Shown here: piece by piece, positions 9,060 through 21,720 of the stretch | Layout: each line of letters begins with the position of its first letter | Position numbering within the stretch: the stretch's first letter is position 1 | NCBI GenBank assembly: GCA_944327085.1 | Contig: CALVGG010000004.1 | Location: 62,001-126,000, forward strand | Direction of reading: 5' to 3' | Length of the DNA stretch: 64,000 nt | From: an uncultured Elusimicrobiales bacterium | GTDB lineage: Bacteria > Elusimicrobiota > Elusimicrobia > Elusimicrobiales > Elusimicrobiaceae | Program-made: the position numbers and the translations under genes | The notes under the pieces: generated by a model | The model's input: only the letters and a program-made list of their open reading frames with translations | Told to the model about the DNA's origin: nothing | Database searches by the model: none

Positions 9060-10232
9060 ATGCATACTTTGTTACCGCTGGCCTTATTGCTGTTGTTTTT
9101 ATGCCCCGCGCCCAACGCCTGGGGGCAAAAGAACGCCGTGGTAAAAAAAGTAGCAAAAACCATTACCAAGCGTGCGCCTTATGCGGCAAAAACCCGTGCC
9201 GCGGCGGCCGCAAAAAAGCTGCCTTCCGTGCTGGCCCAAACCGATGCCGCCGCCCGTAAAGCAGCCCTTGCCAACCAGGCGGAACGTTCCGTTTTTATAC
9301 TGGAAGGAAGTGATACCGAATTTCTTTCCACCGGGTTTGTAATTGCGGAAGAATTTGACGGAAAAACATACCTGTGGGGGGTGACGGCTTCCCACTTAAT
9401 TGATATGTATGACGACACCCCGCTGATGATGTTTCGCATCAACAATCATCCGGTGTCTTTCACGCCCGTAACCATTTTAAAAGGCCATAAAGACGGGGCA
9501 GACATTGCCCTGCTGCTGTTGCCGCAACAAGCAACACAAAAAGTAAAGCCGATGTCCGTCTCTCCGTTTTTACCTAAAACGGGGCAGACTTCTTTTTCCG
9601 TGGGATATGCCCTGGGAAAATTTACCAAAGCCGATAAACGCAAAATTTTAGAAGCAAACCCTTTCCGGCTGGTAACGTCTTTTGAATTGCAACACATGCC
9701 CCGCCGCGGTTACTGCGGCAGCCCTTTATTAAACGCCAGCAACGAAGTGATTGGCGTGCACTGCGGCAGCAACCTGCTAAAACAGGCGGACCCGGCCTGG
9801 CGCACCGATTTAAAACGCCACGGCGTACAAGTGCCTGATATCAGCCTGGCCGTGCCCATTTCCCGCGCGTATGATTTATTGGCCGCGTATCGCTCCCACA
9901 CACAGCAAGGCATTTTGATGAAAGCTTTCAATATTCCCGTGGGCACACTGCTGCCGCATCAACATATTTTGCAGGTAGCCGTCTTTAAAAATAAATATTT
10001 GCAACAAAGCATAAACGGCGGCCCGTATATAGACCCCAGCCATTTGGAACGTTTCTTAAAAACCGAAGGAGCCGACGGACTGCTGATTACCGTATATGAC
10101 CCCGGCACCCCGGCGGAAGGCTGCCGTATTATTGATTATATTGTCAATCTTGCCACCAAAGAGGTAAAACAGTTGCCGCGCAATGCTTCTGCCGCACGTT
10201 CTGTTCCGTTCCGCGCCAAAAAAACCAGATGA
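9060..10232 (+). CDS. Secreted chymotrypsin-fold cysteine protease homolog 2
   Basis: 390 residues with a signal peptide ending near CPAPNAWGQ. A strongly basic Ala/Lys-rich stretch (to about residue 65) precedes the protease core. The triad candidates are His112 (WGVTASH), Asp148 (GADIALLLL) and Cys219 (RGYCGSPLLN); all are in the expected order and spacing for the chymotrypsin fold. The strand after the nucleophile reads NEVIGVHCGS. The C-terminal region (about 285-375) resembles those of the other three copies: an N-terminal GxLxxxxxI strand, then ERFLKTEGADGLLITVYD and a final IVNLATKEV strand. It starts 1 nt after copy 1 and overlaps copy 3 by four bases (ATGA), so all three are cotranscribed. 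Confidence 0.8.
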   Translation: MHTLLPLALLLLFLCPAPNAWGQKNAVVKKVAKTITKRAPYAAKTRAAAAAKKLPSVLAQTDAAARKAALANQAERSVFILEGSDTEFLSTGFVIAEEFDGKTYLWGVTASHLIDMYDDTPLMMFRINNHPVSFTPVTILKGHKDGADIALLLLPQQATQKVKPMSVSPFLPKTGQTSFSVGYALGKFTKADKRKILEANPFRLVTSFELQHMPRRGYCGSPLLNASNEVIGVHCGSNLLKQADPAWRTDLKRHGVQVPDISLAVPISRAYDLLAAYRSHTQQGILMKAFNIPVGTLLPHQHILQVAVFKNKYLQQSINGGPYIDPSHLERFLKTEGADGLLITVYDPGTPAEGCRIIDYIVNLATKEVKQLPRNASAARSVPFRAKKTR

Positions 10233-11413
10233 AACCGTTTGTAGTTACGCTGTTTATTTGCTGTTTTGTGTTTACCGGCCAGCCTGCCTGTGCCGGCGGT
10301 TCCCTGCCGCAAAAAATAATCAAGGCGGAACAGGCTTTAAAGAAAACCATATCCGCCCCCAGTAAAGCACGCCGCCAAATTGCGGCCGCCATTAATCATT
10401 TAAATAACAAATTAATACGCCGCGCGGCACCGCCTCAGCCGTGGCAGCATTCCGTTTTTTATATTAAACCTTCCTGGCAAATGCCGGTGGCCGCCAGCGG
10501 GTTTGTGTTTCAAACCATGTACGAAGGGAAAAAAGAAATTTTTGGCCTTATTTCCGCCCATATTACCCCCTTAACCTTAAAACCGGGGGAAATGTTTGAT
10601 GTGGCTTTTTACAACGGGAAAAAACCCTTGGTTGTGCAGGCGCAACTGGTGTTGCGGGGCAGCGCTATGCGGCTGGACGCGGCTTTAATTAAATTTAAAG
10701 AAACCCCCGAATTTGCTGCCTTTGTAAAACCTTTGGTATTAAACGAACGCAAAGTATTGCCATGGGCTACGCTGTCTTCAGTGGGGTACGCACGCAAAGA
10801 ACCTGCTTACGCGCCGGATCGCAAAGTGCGTGTACTGAACCCCACTTTAATTACCACTACTTATACTTTGCAGCGCCACCAACGCGCCGGGTTTTGCGGA
10901 AGCCCCTTATTAAATGCCCAGGGGGAAGTGGTGGGCTTACACTGCGGTTCTTTAACAGAAGAAGCCTGGCAAAATCAACCGGCCATTCTGCCAAAAGGCC
11001 AAACCATATGGCCCATACGTTACCATAACCAACGCGTCAGCTTGGCGGTGCCGTCCCTGTTACTGGGGGATTTAGTACGCGCCTATCACCAGGGCGGTTC
11101 TTTTAAACGTGCCGTGTTGTGGGACAGTATCCCCGTGGCAGAGGTGGATATTAACGAACATATTGAAAGCGTTGCCGTACTTTACCCGGGGGAAGATAAA
11201 CAGCTCACAGCCAGCCCCGTCAGTTTGGCCGGAAAAGAACCCTTTTTAAACGAATTTAATTTGCGGGAAACGTTTGACCATCCCCACATTCAAGGGATAG
11301 CCGTAGTGATACAGTCCGCCCCAACGCCGGATAAAACATACATACGCCGCACCTATGTAACCGATTTAAAAAGCGGCCTGACGGACGTAACCCGGGAAAC
11401 CCTGCACCTGTAA
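10229..11413 (+). CDS. Secreted chymotrypsin-fold cysteine protease homolog 3
   Basis: 394 residues; the signal peptide ends near GQPACAGG. The triad candidates are His111 (GLISAHITPL), Asp150 (MRLDAALIKF) and Cys223 (AGFCGSPLLN, followed by GEVVGLHCGS). The sequence before the His departs from the usual TAxH (it reads ISAH), but the His aligns. The C-terminal domain is shared with its neighbours and carries an insertion before the FLNEF segment. The ATGA overlap with copy 2 indicates translational coupling. The ending TYVTDLKSGLTDV parallels the final strand of the other copies. Confidence 0.78.
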   Translation: MKPFVVTLFICCFVFTGQPACAGGSLPQKIIKAEQALKKTISAPSKARRQIAAAINHLNNKLIRRAAPPQPWQHSVFYIKPSWQMPVAASGFVFQTMYEGKKEIFGLISAHITPLTLKPGEMFDVAFYNGKKPLVVQAQLVLRGSAMRLDAALIKFKETPEFAAFVKPLVLNERKVLPWATLSSVGYARKEPAYAPDRKVRVLNPTLITTTYTLQRHQRAGFCGSPLLNAQGEVVGLHCGSLTEEAWQNQPAILPKGQTIWPIRYHNQRVSLAVPSLLLGDLVRAYHQGGSFKRAVLWDSIPVAEVDINEHIESVAVLYPGEDKQLTASPVSLAGKEPFLNEFNLRETFDHPHIQGIAVVIQSAPTPDKTYIRRTYVTDLKSGLTDVTRETLHL

Positions 11414-11505
11414 AACCAAGGGCCCACACGGATTAAACAAATGCTTGCCCATAACTAAATACAGCAAACGGCCTATAGCCGGCAATATATCCGAGAGACA
11501 AACAA

Positions 11506-12669
11506 ATGTACAAGAAGTTAAACCTGTTTTTAATGATACTTATCTGTTGCACGGTGCCGGCCACGCCGCTGCGGGCGCAAACGCACCGCCAGGCAGCCTT
11601 TAATCAGCTCATACATCGGCTAACCGTAAACGAACAAAAAACCATACGCACCTTGCGCAACCGCTTAAAACGTGCCCTTACCCAAGCACAAAAGCAAACA
11701 AATTCCACAGCCCCAAAAACCTCTTTTTTTGCCGCACCCCGGCAAACCGTGTTTTTATTGCAAGATGCCGGCTCCTCCCACCGCACTCCGTTTTTTGCGT
11801 CCGGCTTTTTAATACGGGAAGTTTTTAAAGGCAAAAACTATGTGTGGGGCGTAACCGCCAAACACATTACTGATTTGTTTGACGCGTCTTTTGAAGCCGT
11901 ATTTTACGTAAATGGGCAAGCCGTCCGCTGCCCGGTACAGGCCGTTTTTGCCGGGGCGCAGCACGGCATAGATTTAACTTTACTAAAGGTGGATACCCCC
12001 GCCCATGCCCCGTTGGAGCCGCTTGCATTAGGGCAAAACCCGCAAGAAGGAGAATTTTTACAATCTTACGGCTACACCCGCGGCTTGTTTTATTATTCCG
12101 GGAAAAGGGAAGTGTTGGCCGTTTCCCCCCAGCAAATTATCACCCCGTATGCTTTTGCGGCGCACCATCCGGCGGCCGGATATTGCGGCTCTCCCCTGCT
12201 TAATGCCAAAGGGGAAGTGGCCGGTATACATAACGGAAGCCAAAAAAACAAAAACCAAAGTGTTGCGGTGCCGGTATCACAGCTGCGCACCCTGCTGGCG
12301 GCTTACCGCGGCCTGCCGCAAGGGGAAAGAGCACTTATTTTTAACGGGAAATATTTGGGTGCGCTGCACGCCAATCAAACCGTTTTGGCGGTGTACGCCA
12401 AGAAAGACAATAAAATTTTTGCCAGTATGCAGTGGCCCACATTGCCGGATGGATTTACGCAACCGCAAGCCATACGCCCGCCAAACCCGGCCCAGCTGCA
12501 GCAATTTTTAAATTGGCAAGGGGCTGATGAAATTAATGTATTGGTATTTGAAGAGCCGCCGCATTATTTCCAGCCGCAGGCGGACCTTTGCCGCCAAACA
12601 CTCTACCGGTACGATTTAACCAGCGGCGCAGTATCTGCCCGTACGTTTACGGCATTGTTGCCGCTGTAA
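11506..12669 (+). CDS. Secreted chymotrypsin-fold cysteine protease homolog 4
   Basis: 387 residues; the signal peptide ends near ATPLRAQ. The triad candidates are His120 (WGVTAKH), Asp156 (GIDLTLLKV) and Cys227 (AGYCGSPLLN). The strand after the nucleophile reads GEVAGIHNGS. The C-terminal domain ends in LYRYDLTSGAV. It is separated from copy 3 by 92 nt and has its own possible ribosome site (GAGAG about 8 nt upstream), so it may be transcribed separately or by read-through. It converges with the Sel1 gene at a 1-nt gap, with no terminator visible between the two. Confidence 0.78.
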   Translation: MYKKLNLFLMILICCTVPATPLRAQTHRQAAFNQLIHRLTVNEQKTIRTLRNRLKRALTQAQKQTNSTAPKTSFFAAPRQTVFLLQDAGSSHRTPFFASGFLIREVFKGKNYVWGVTAKHITDLFDASFEAVFYVNGQAVRCPVQAVFAGAQHGIDLTLLKVDTPAHAPLEPLALGQNPQEGEFLQSYGYTRGLFYYSGKREVLAVSPQQIITPYAFAAHHPAAGYCGSPLLNAKGEVAGIHNGSQKNKNQSVAVPVSQLRTLLAAYRGLPQGERALIFNGKYLGALHANQTVLAVYAKKDNKIFASMQWPTLPDGFTQPQAIRPPNPAQLQQFLNWQGADEINVLVFEEPPHYFQPQADLCRQTLYRYDLTSGAVSARTFTALLPL

Positions 12670-12670
12670 A

Positions 12671-13744
12671 TTACGGGTTGGGAATTTGTTGTAATAATTC
12701 TTTAGCGGCTTGGTTGCCGTTTTCGGCCGCTTTGCCCAGCCATTTGCGGGCTTCCTTCATATTTTGGCGTATGCCTAAACCTTTATAATAGCTTTGGCCC
12801 ACCACATATTGGGCGTCCGGCTGGCCGGCCTCGGCCGCGCGGCTAAACGCCTGTAAAGCTTTTTTGACGGATTTTTCCGTCCCTAACCCCTGCATGTACA
12901 TCACGCCGGTTAAGTATTGGGCTTCTAAATTGCCTTGGGCGGCGGCGCTCATAAACCATTTAAAGGCTTCGGTATAGTCGGGGCCGCCGTCTTGCTCGCT
13001 TTGGGTAAAAGCCTGTTTGCCCCAATACAGCTGGGCTTGCGGGTCTCCCGCTTCGGCCGCCGGGGCCAGCAAGGCGCGGGCTTTTTCTTCATCTTTGTTT
13101 ACGCCGCGGCCCTCAGCATATAACAGCCCCAAACGGGCTTGTGCCTGCGGAATTTTCCGTTCCGCAGCCAGGGTATACCACCGGGCGGCTTCTTCCAAAT
13201 CCGGGCTTAAAATGCCCTCTTCATAAGCTTTGCCTAATTCCAGCGCGGCCGGCCCGTGCCCAATGCGTGCCTGCAAGCTGGCCGTAAAGGTGGAAAGGGC
13301 CTGGTCGTACACCAACGGGGTTTGGGTAAAGGTTTCATTTACTTGGGTTTGGCATTCTTTATCCCCCTGCAGGGCGGCGTGCATACACCAAAATAAAGAG
13401 GCCGCCTGGTTGGCCGGCAAGCCGGCAAGGCCCTCTTTATAAAAACGGGCTAATTCTTTTTGGGCCGGGGCAAAGCCTTTACCTGCCGCTAAATGGAAAT
13501 AGGCCACCGCGCTTTGCGGGTCTGCCGGGCCGCCTTGGGTGCTTAAGTATAATTCCCCCAACTGATAAGCGGCCTGCGGGTCCCCTGCGGCGGCTTTTTG
13601 GGCATAAATTTCCCGCGCGGCGGCAGGGTCCTGCGTGGCGTGCGCCGGGGCGGAAAGCGTAAAATTTTTACCGTATTTTAGCGCCCCATACCACCCCGCC
13701 CCAAAGGCGGCTGCAATACACAAAAGAATAAATAATTTTTTCAT
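12671..13744 (-). CDS. Sel1-repeat (TPR-like) exported or membrane-anchored protein
   Basis: 357 residues from the ATG at 13744, chosen because AAGGGGAG lies just upstream and a hydrophobic N-terminus (MKKLFILLCIAAAFGAGW) follows immediately. The rest is a run of Sel1-type helical repeats of about 36 residues, such as AAYQLGELYLS, ALELGKAYEEG, ARLGLLYAEGRG and AQYLTGVMYMQGLG. Such solenoids mediate protein-protein contacts, often in the periplasm. No catalytic domain is seen. A candidate -10 (TATAAT on the minus strand) lies near 13790. Confidence 0.85.
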   Translation of the reverse strand: MKKLFILLCIAAAFGAGWYGALKYGKNFTLSAPAHATQDPAAAREIYAQKAAAGDPQAAYQLGELYLSTQGGPADPQSAVAYFHLAAGKGFAPAQKELARFYKEGLAGLPANQAASLFWCMHAALQGDKECQTQVNETFTQTPLVYDQALSTFTASLQARIGHGPAALELGKAYEEGILSPDLEEAARWYTLAAERKIPQAQARLGLLYAEGRGVNKDEEKARALLAPAAEAGDPQAQLYWGKQAFTQSEQDGGPDYTEAFKWFMSAAAQGNLEAQYLTGVMYMQGLGTEKSVKKALQAFSRAAEAGQPDAQYVVGQSYYKGLGIRQNMKEARKWLGKAAENGNQAAKELLQQIPNP

Positions 13745-13860
13745 CTTGTCTCCCCTTATTTTATGGTACCCGGCCACTTTGTTTATTATACAAAGCCTGC
13801 CGCCACGCACGCACACGCCAGGGCGTAAAACCGCCTTTTCCCCCCACTCAAAACGACATT

Positions 13861-13890
13861 AAAAACCCCGCCTTTTAAGCGGGGTTTTAA
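13861..13890 (-). terminator. Terminator of the ATP synthase operon
   Basis: Arms AAAACCCCGC and GCGGGGTTTT enclose a 7-nt loop just beyond the atpC stop codon on the minus strand, followed by further T residues in the transcript. Confidence 0.85.
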
Positions 13891-13904
13891 AAGCACGGGC
13901 CAGA

Positions 13905-14318
13905 TTAAGACAAATGCCGTTTTTTAACTTTCATACGGGCAATGGCTTGTTTGATTTCAATTTCCGCCAGTTCAAAATCAATATCCGCGTCTTTTTTAGA
14001 CAGGCTTTCTTTTACGCGTTTGATTTTTTGCGCCTCGGCTTCTTCGTCAATCTCATCGGCCAAGGCGGCCCCTTCGGCAAATACGTTTACCGTATCGTGC
14101 AGAATTTCGGCAAACCCGCTCAGCGCGGCGAATTCTTCTTCCTTCTCGCCCTGTTTATAGCGCAGCGAGCCCATGCCCAGCTGCACGATCATCTTTTCAT
14201 GCCCGGGCAAAACACCCATTTCCCCCTCAAAGGCGGGCAGAACAACCATGTCCACCTCCAGGTTGGTAAGGAGTTGTTTTTCCGGCGTAATCAGGTTCAG
14301 GATTAGTTTTTTCGCCAT
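13905..14318 (-). CDS. atpC: ATP synthase epsilon subunit
   Basis: 137 residues: an N-terminal beta-sandwich (LNLITPEKQL, VLPAFEGEMGVLPGHEKMI) and a C-terminal helical hairpin. It is part of the central rotor stalk of F1 and modulates ATP hydrolysis. It is the last gene of the operon, 8 nt after atpD. Confidence 0.94.
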   Translation of the reverse strand: MAKKLILNLITPEKQLLTNLEVDMVVLPAFEGEMGVLPGHEKMIVQLGMGSLRYKQGEKEEEFAALSGFAEILHDTVNVFAEGAALADEIDEEAEAQKIKRVKESLSKKDADIDFELAEIEIKQAIARMKVKKRHLS

Positions 14319-14326
14319 ATAGGAGT

Positions 14327-16677
<2,351 letters not shown>

Positions 16678-16685
16678 TTTTTATC

Positions 16686-17621
16686 CTATTTCCGGCCGTA
16701 GTGTTCGTCCAGAATTTTCACATAGTCGGCAATGCCGGCTTCCAGCGTATAATCGGGCGTGTAACCCAATTTTTCTTTGGCGGCCTTCATATCTGCCTGG
16801 GTTTTAAGTTGGAAGAACGGATACGGATTATCAATATATTCCGGTTCCAGGTTTAGCCCCATCTCTTTGTTTAAGCAGGCAATAATGGCATTGTAATCGC
16901 GCGGGATACCGGTGGCGGCGTTATATACGCCCGTTTCCTTGCCGTTATGAAGCGCACACATATTGATTTTGACAATATCTTTTACGTATACAAAATCGCG
17001 CTGTTGTTCCCCAAATTTAAACACGCGGGGGCGTTTGCCTTCACGCATTTGGTTGTACAGCTGGAACACCATGCTGGCCATTTTGCCTTTAAAATATTCG
17101 CCGGGGCCGTATACGTTAAAATAACGCAGGCCAATAATGGTCATATCATTGTTATCTTCGGCAAATTGGCGGGCTACGTTATCCATAATTACTTTGGAAA
17201 ACCCGTATACGTTTTCCGGATGAGTGGGCTGGGTTTCCACATTGGGTACCGGGCCGTTGCCATACGTGGCGGCGCTGGAAGCGTAAATTACTTTTTTAAT
17301 TTCGTTTTCAGCCGCAAAAGCCAATACATTTTTAAAGGCTTCCACGTTTTGTTCCATCATGGCTTTCTGGTCCATTACCGTGGTATCCGTGATGGCCGCT
17401 TCGTGGAAAATGGCGTCAAAGTACATATCGCGCGGCATAAATTTAAAACAATCCGCGGCGATAACGTCCCCTTTAAAACCAATTAAATTTTTAAAGTGCC
17501 CGTTTTTGGAAAAATCATCCATCACGGTTACTTCGTGCCCTTGGGCTTCCAGGGTTTTGGCAATATTGCTGCCGATGAACCCGGCCCCGCCGGTTACCAA
17601 ATATTTTTTCTTCGTATCCAT
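16686..17621 (-). CDS. hldD: ADP-L-glycero-D-manno-heptose 6-epimerase inside the atp operon
   Basis: Extended short-chain dehydrogenase of 311 residues. The NAD-binding TGGAGFIGSNIAK lies at the N-terminus; YASSAATYGNG, the catalytic YGFSK, RYFNVYGPGEYFKGKMASM and RDFVYVKD follow, together with FQLKTQADM near the end. The phrase YFNVYGPxxxxKGxMASM and the TQAD tail are distinctive of HldD (RfaD) rather than UDP-glucose epimerase. It makes the heptose precursor of the lipopolysaccharide inner core. It sits between atpA (5-nt gap) and atpG (8-nt gap), an unusual place for an LPS gene, and must share the ATP synthase transcript. Confidence 0.9.
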   Translation of the reverse strand: MDTKKKYLVTGGAGFIGSNIAKTLEAQGHEVTVMDDFSKNGHFKNLIGFKGDVIAADCFKFMPRDMYFDAIFHEAAITDTTVMDQKAMMEQNVEAFKNVLAFAAENEIKKVIYASSAATYGNGPVPNVETQPTHPENVYGFSKVIMDNVARQFAEDNNDMTIIGLRYFNVYGPGEYFKGKMASMVFQLYNQMREGKRPRVFKFGEQQRDFVYVKDIVKINMCALHNGKETGVYNAATGIPRDYNAIIACLNKEMGLNLEPEYIDNPYPFFQLKTQADMKAAKEKLGYTPDYTLEAGIADYVKILDEHYGRK

Positions 17622-17626
17622 GAGAT

Positions 17627-19156
<1,530 letters not shown>

Positions 19157-19165
19157 TTACACCGT

Positions 19166-19693
19166 CTATTTGGTTAACTGTTCTTGCATTTTCTCAAACT
19201 GGTGTTTGATGCTGCCGTCTATCAGTTCCCCCTTGCACAAAATCTTTACCCCGCCGATTAAAGACGGATCCGTATGATACCGGGCTTCCACCTTACCCCC
19301 GTAACGGGAAGAAAGGGCAGCCTCGGTGCGGGATTTTAATGCGTCCGTAAGTTCGCCGGCGCTATATACTTCCGCCCGGGTAATGCCCAGGCGCGCGTCC
19401 AGCAGGGCGTTTACGTGGCGCACAATTTCCGGCAGCAGCGCATAGCGTTTGCACTTAATTAATGTTTCCAAAAACGCCCGCGCGGCAGGCGCTTGGGCAA
19501 AAGCCTCTTGCAACAGGCCGATTTTTTGGGCAGCGGAAACATTCGGGTTGCGCATAAACGCGTCCGCCGTTTCAAGCGCACGGGCGGCGGCTTGCAGTTC
19601 GGCCGCGCGCTCTTTGGCTTGTGCGGCAGACTGAGCCAACCCGTCATAGGCTTGGGCGTAACGCTGGGCCAGGATTCTGTCTGAACTATTCAT
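19166..19693 (-). CDS. atpH: ATP synthase delta subunit
   Basis: 175 residues, helical N-terminal half (AQRYAQAYDGLAQSA) and a C-terminal alpha/beta part with SLIGGVKILCKGELIDGS, the usual OSCP/delta ending. It joins F1 to the b-subunit stator. It lies 3 nt downstream of atpF. Confidence 0.93.
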   Translation of the reverse strand: MNSSDRILAQRYAQAYDGLAQSAAQAKERAAELQAAARALETADAFMRNPNVSAAQKIGLLQEAFAQAPAARAFLETLIKCKRYALLPEIVRHVNALLDARLGITRAEVYSAGELTDALKSRTEAALSSRYGGKVEARYHTDPSLIGGVKILCKGELIDGSIKHQFEKMQEQLTK

Positions 19694-19696
19694 AAA

Positions 19697-20191
19697 TTAC
19701 TTGCCTTGCACATCGGCCAACACTTTCTCCACCACCGTCTGGGCCGATTCTTGGCTGATGTTTTGCTGTACCACTTTGGCGGCGGCCAGCATGGCGGTGC
19801 TGACGATTTGGTTTTTCACGTCAGCAAGGGCTTTGTCCTTTTCCGCCTGGATTTGCGCCTTGGCCTGGGTAATCAAGTTTTCAGCCTGCTCTTTGGCTTG
19901 CGCGAGCAACTGGTTTTTTTGCGTTTCCCCCATGGAAACCGCCTGCTGTATTTTTTGGGCGGCTTCCTCGGAAATTTTAGCCAGTTTGGCGTCCAACTCT
20001 TTCTTTATTTCTTCGGCCTGGGCACGGGCGGCGGCTGCTTGCTCTTTATCGGTTTTTATTTGATTTTCGCGTTTTTCCAGCGCGTTAATAATGCTGTTCC
20101 ACGCAAATTTTTTAAGTAAAAACACCAAGAGCAAGAAATTAACTATCGTTAAAATCAGCACCCCGTAATCAGGTTTCAATAAATCTTCCAT
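19697..20191 (-). CDS. atpF: ATP synthase b subunit
   Basis: 164 residues: one N-terminal membrane helix (ILTIVNFLLLVFLLKKFAW) and a long charged coiled coil rich in Ala, Gln, Lys and Glu. It forms the peripheral stator that links membrane F0 to F1. One b gene is present; I see no separate b' gene. Confidence 0.95.
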   Translation of the reverse strand: MEDLLKPDYGVLILTIVNFLLLVFLLKKFAWNSIINALEKRENQIKTDKEQAAAARAQAEEIKKELDAKLAKISEEAAQKIQQAVSMGETQKNQLLAQAKEQAENLITQAKAQIQAEKDKALADVKNQIVSTAMLAAAKVVQQNISQESAQTVVEKVLADVQGK

Positions 20192-20217
20192 TGTTTTCCC
20201 CGTTTGGAAAAATCAAA

Positions 20218-21259
<1,042 letters not shown>

Positions 21260-21261
21260 CT

Positions 21262-21513
21262 TTATTTGTCCGCCTTTTTATTATTCAAATTTTCCGCGGC
21301 TGCGGCCTGCGCCTTGCGCGCACCCGTAACCACCATGTACATCCCTGCGGCAAAACCGGCCGCGGCCCCCAATAACGTAAACCAAGGAAGGCTGTTAAAA
21401 TGTCTATCCAGCCACCACCCCGCCAACACACCCAGCGTTTGGCTAACGGCTAGCTGCAGGCCCAGGGTGGCAATTTCCAAATGCTCCTGCTTGGTAAAAG
21501 GGCCTAACGGCAC
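21262..21513 (-). CDS. atpZ: AtpZ/AtpI-type F0 accessory protein
   Basis: 83 residues with two membrane helices: LGLQLAVSQTLGVLAGWWLD and FTLLGAAAGFAAGMYMVV. This is the pattern of the small AtpZ/AtpI proteins encoded ahead of atpB, thought to help c-ring assembly or magnesium/calcium uptake. The start codon is GTG, with AAAGGAGG 5 nt upstream. It is the first gene of the operon. Confidence 0.82.
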   Translation of the reverse strand: MPLGPFTKQEHLEIATLGLQLAVSQTLGVLAGWWLDRHFNSLPWFTLLGAAAGFAAGMYMVVTGARKAQAAAAENLNNKKADK

Positions 21514-21528
21514 AGGGGCCTCCTTTGT

Positions 21529-21558
21529 TTACCGATCGGTAAGTATACTAATATTATA
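21529..21558 (-). promoter_or_regulatory. Promoter and palindromic operator candidate of the atp operon
   Basis: A -10 box TATAAT (minus strand, 21558-21553) has only a weak -35 match 17 nt away (TAGCTT). About four bases after the expected start of transcription lies the perfect 14-bp palindrome TTACCGATCGGTAA (21542-21529), directly before the AAAGGAGG of atpZ. I found no second copy in the window. Its size and position would suit a dimeric repressor such as a TetR-type protein. Confidence 0.55.
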
Positions 21559-21673
21559 AAACAATTTGCCGCAAAAAGCTACTTTTAAAAACAGCTAAAA
21601 GGCCTTTTAATTATTGTATTAAATAACGGGGCCGCGGGGAAAGTTTTTCCGGGGCAGCAAACCGCAAGTGCAT

Positions 21674-21705
21674 AAAAAAGCCGGCCCTTGCGGCGGGCCG
21701 GCTTT
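21674..21705 (-). terminator. Terminator of the GH13 gene
   Basis: A perfect 11-bp stem (AAAGCCGGCCC with GGGCCGGCTTT) and a T run on the minus-strand transcript, located 15-45 nt past the GH13 stop codon. It separates that gene from the atp operon. Confidence 0.9.
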
Positions 21706-21720
21706 CATACAAGCGCTGTT

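Noticed and set aside
7910-12669. Annotating the four proteases as serine proteases with the Ser of GSP as nucleophile.
   Set aside because: Alignment with GDSGGP and GNSGSP places the nucleophile at the third residue of GxCGSP, which is Cys; the Ser is two residues later, where Gly or Ser is normally found.
16686-17621. UDP-glucose 4-epimerase as the identity of the gene in the atp operon.
   Set aside because: YFNVYGPxxxxKGxMASM and the TQAD segment near the C-terminus are HldD features.
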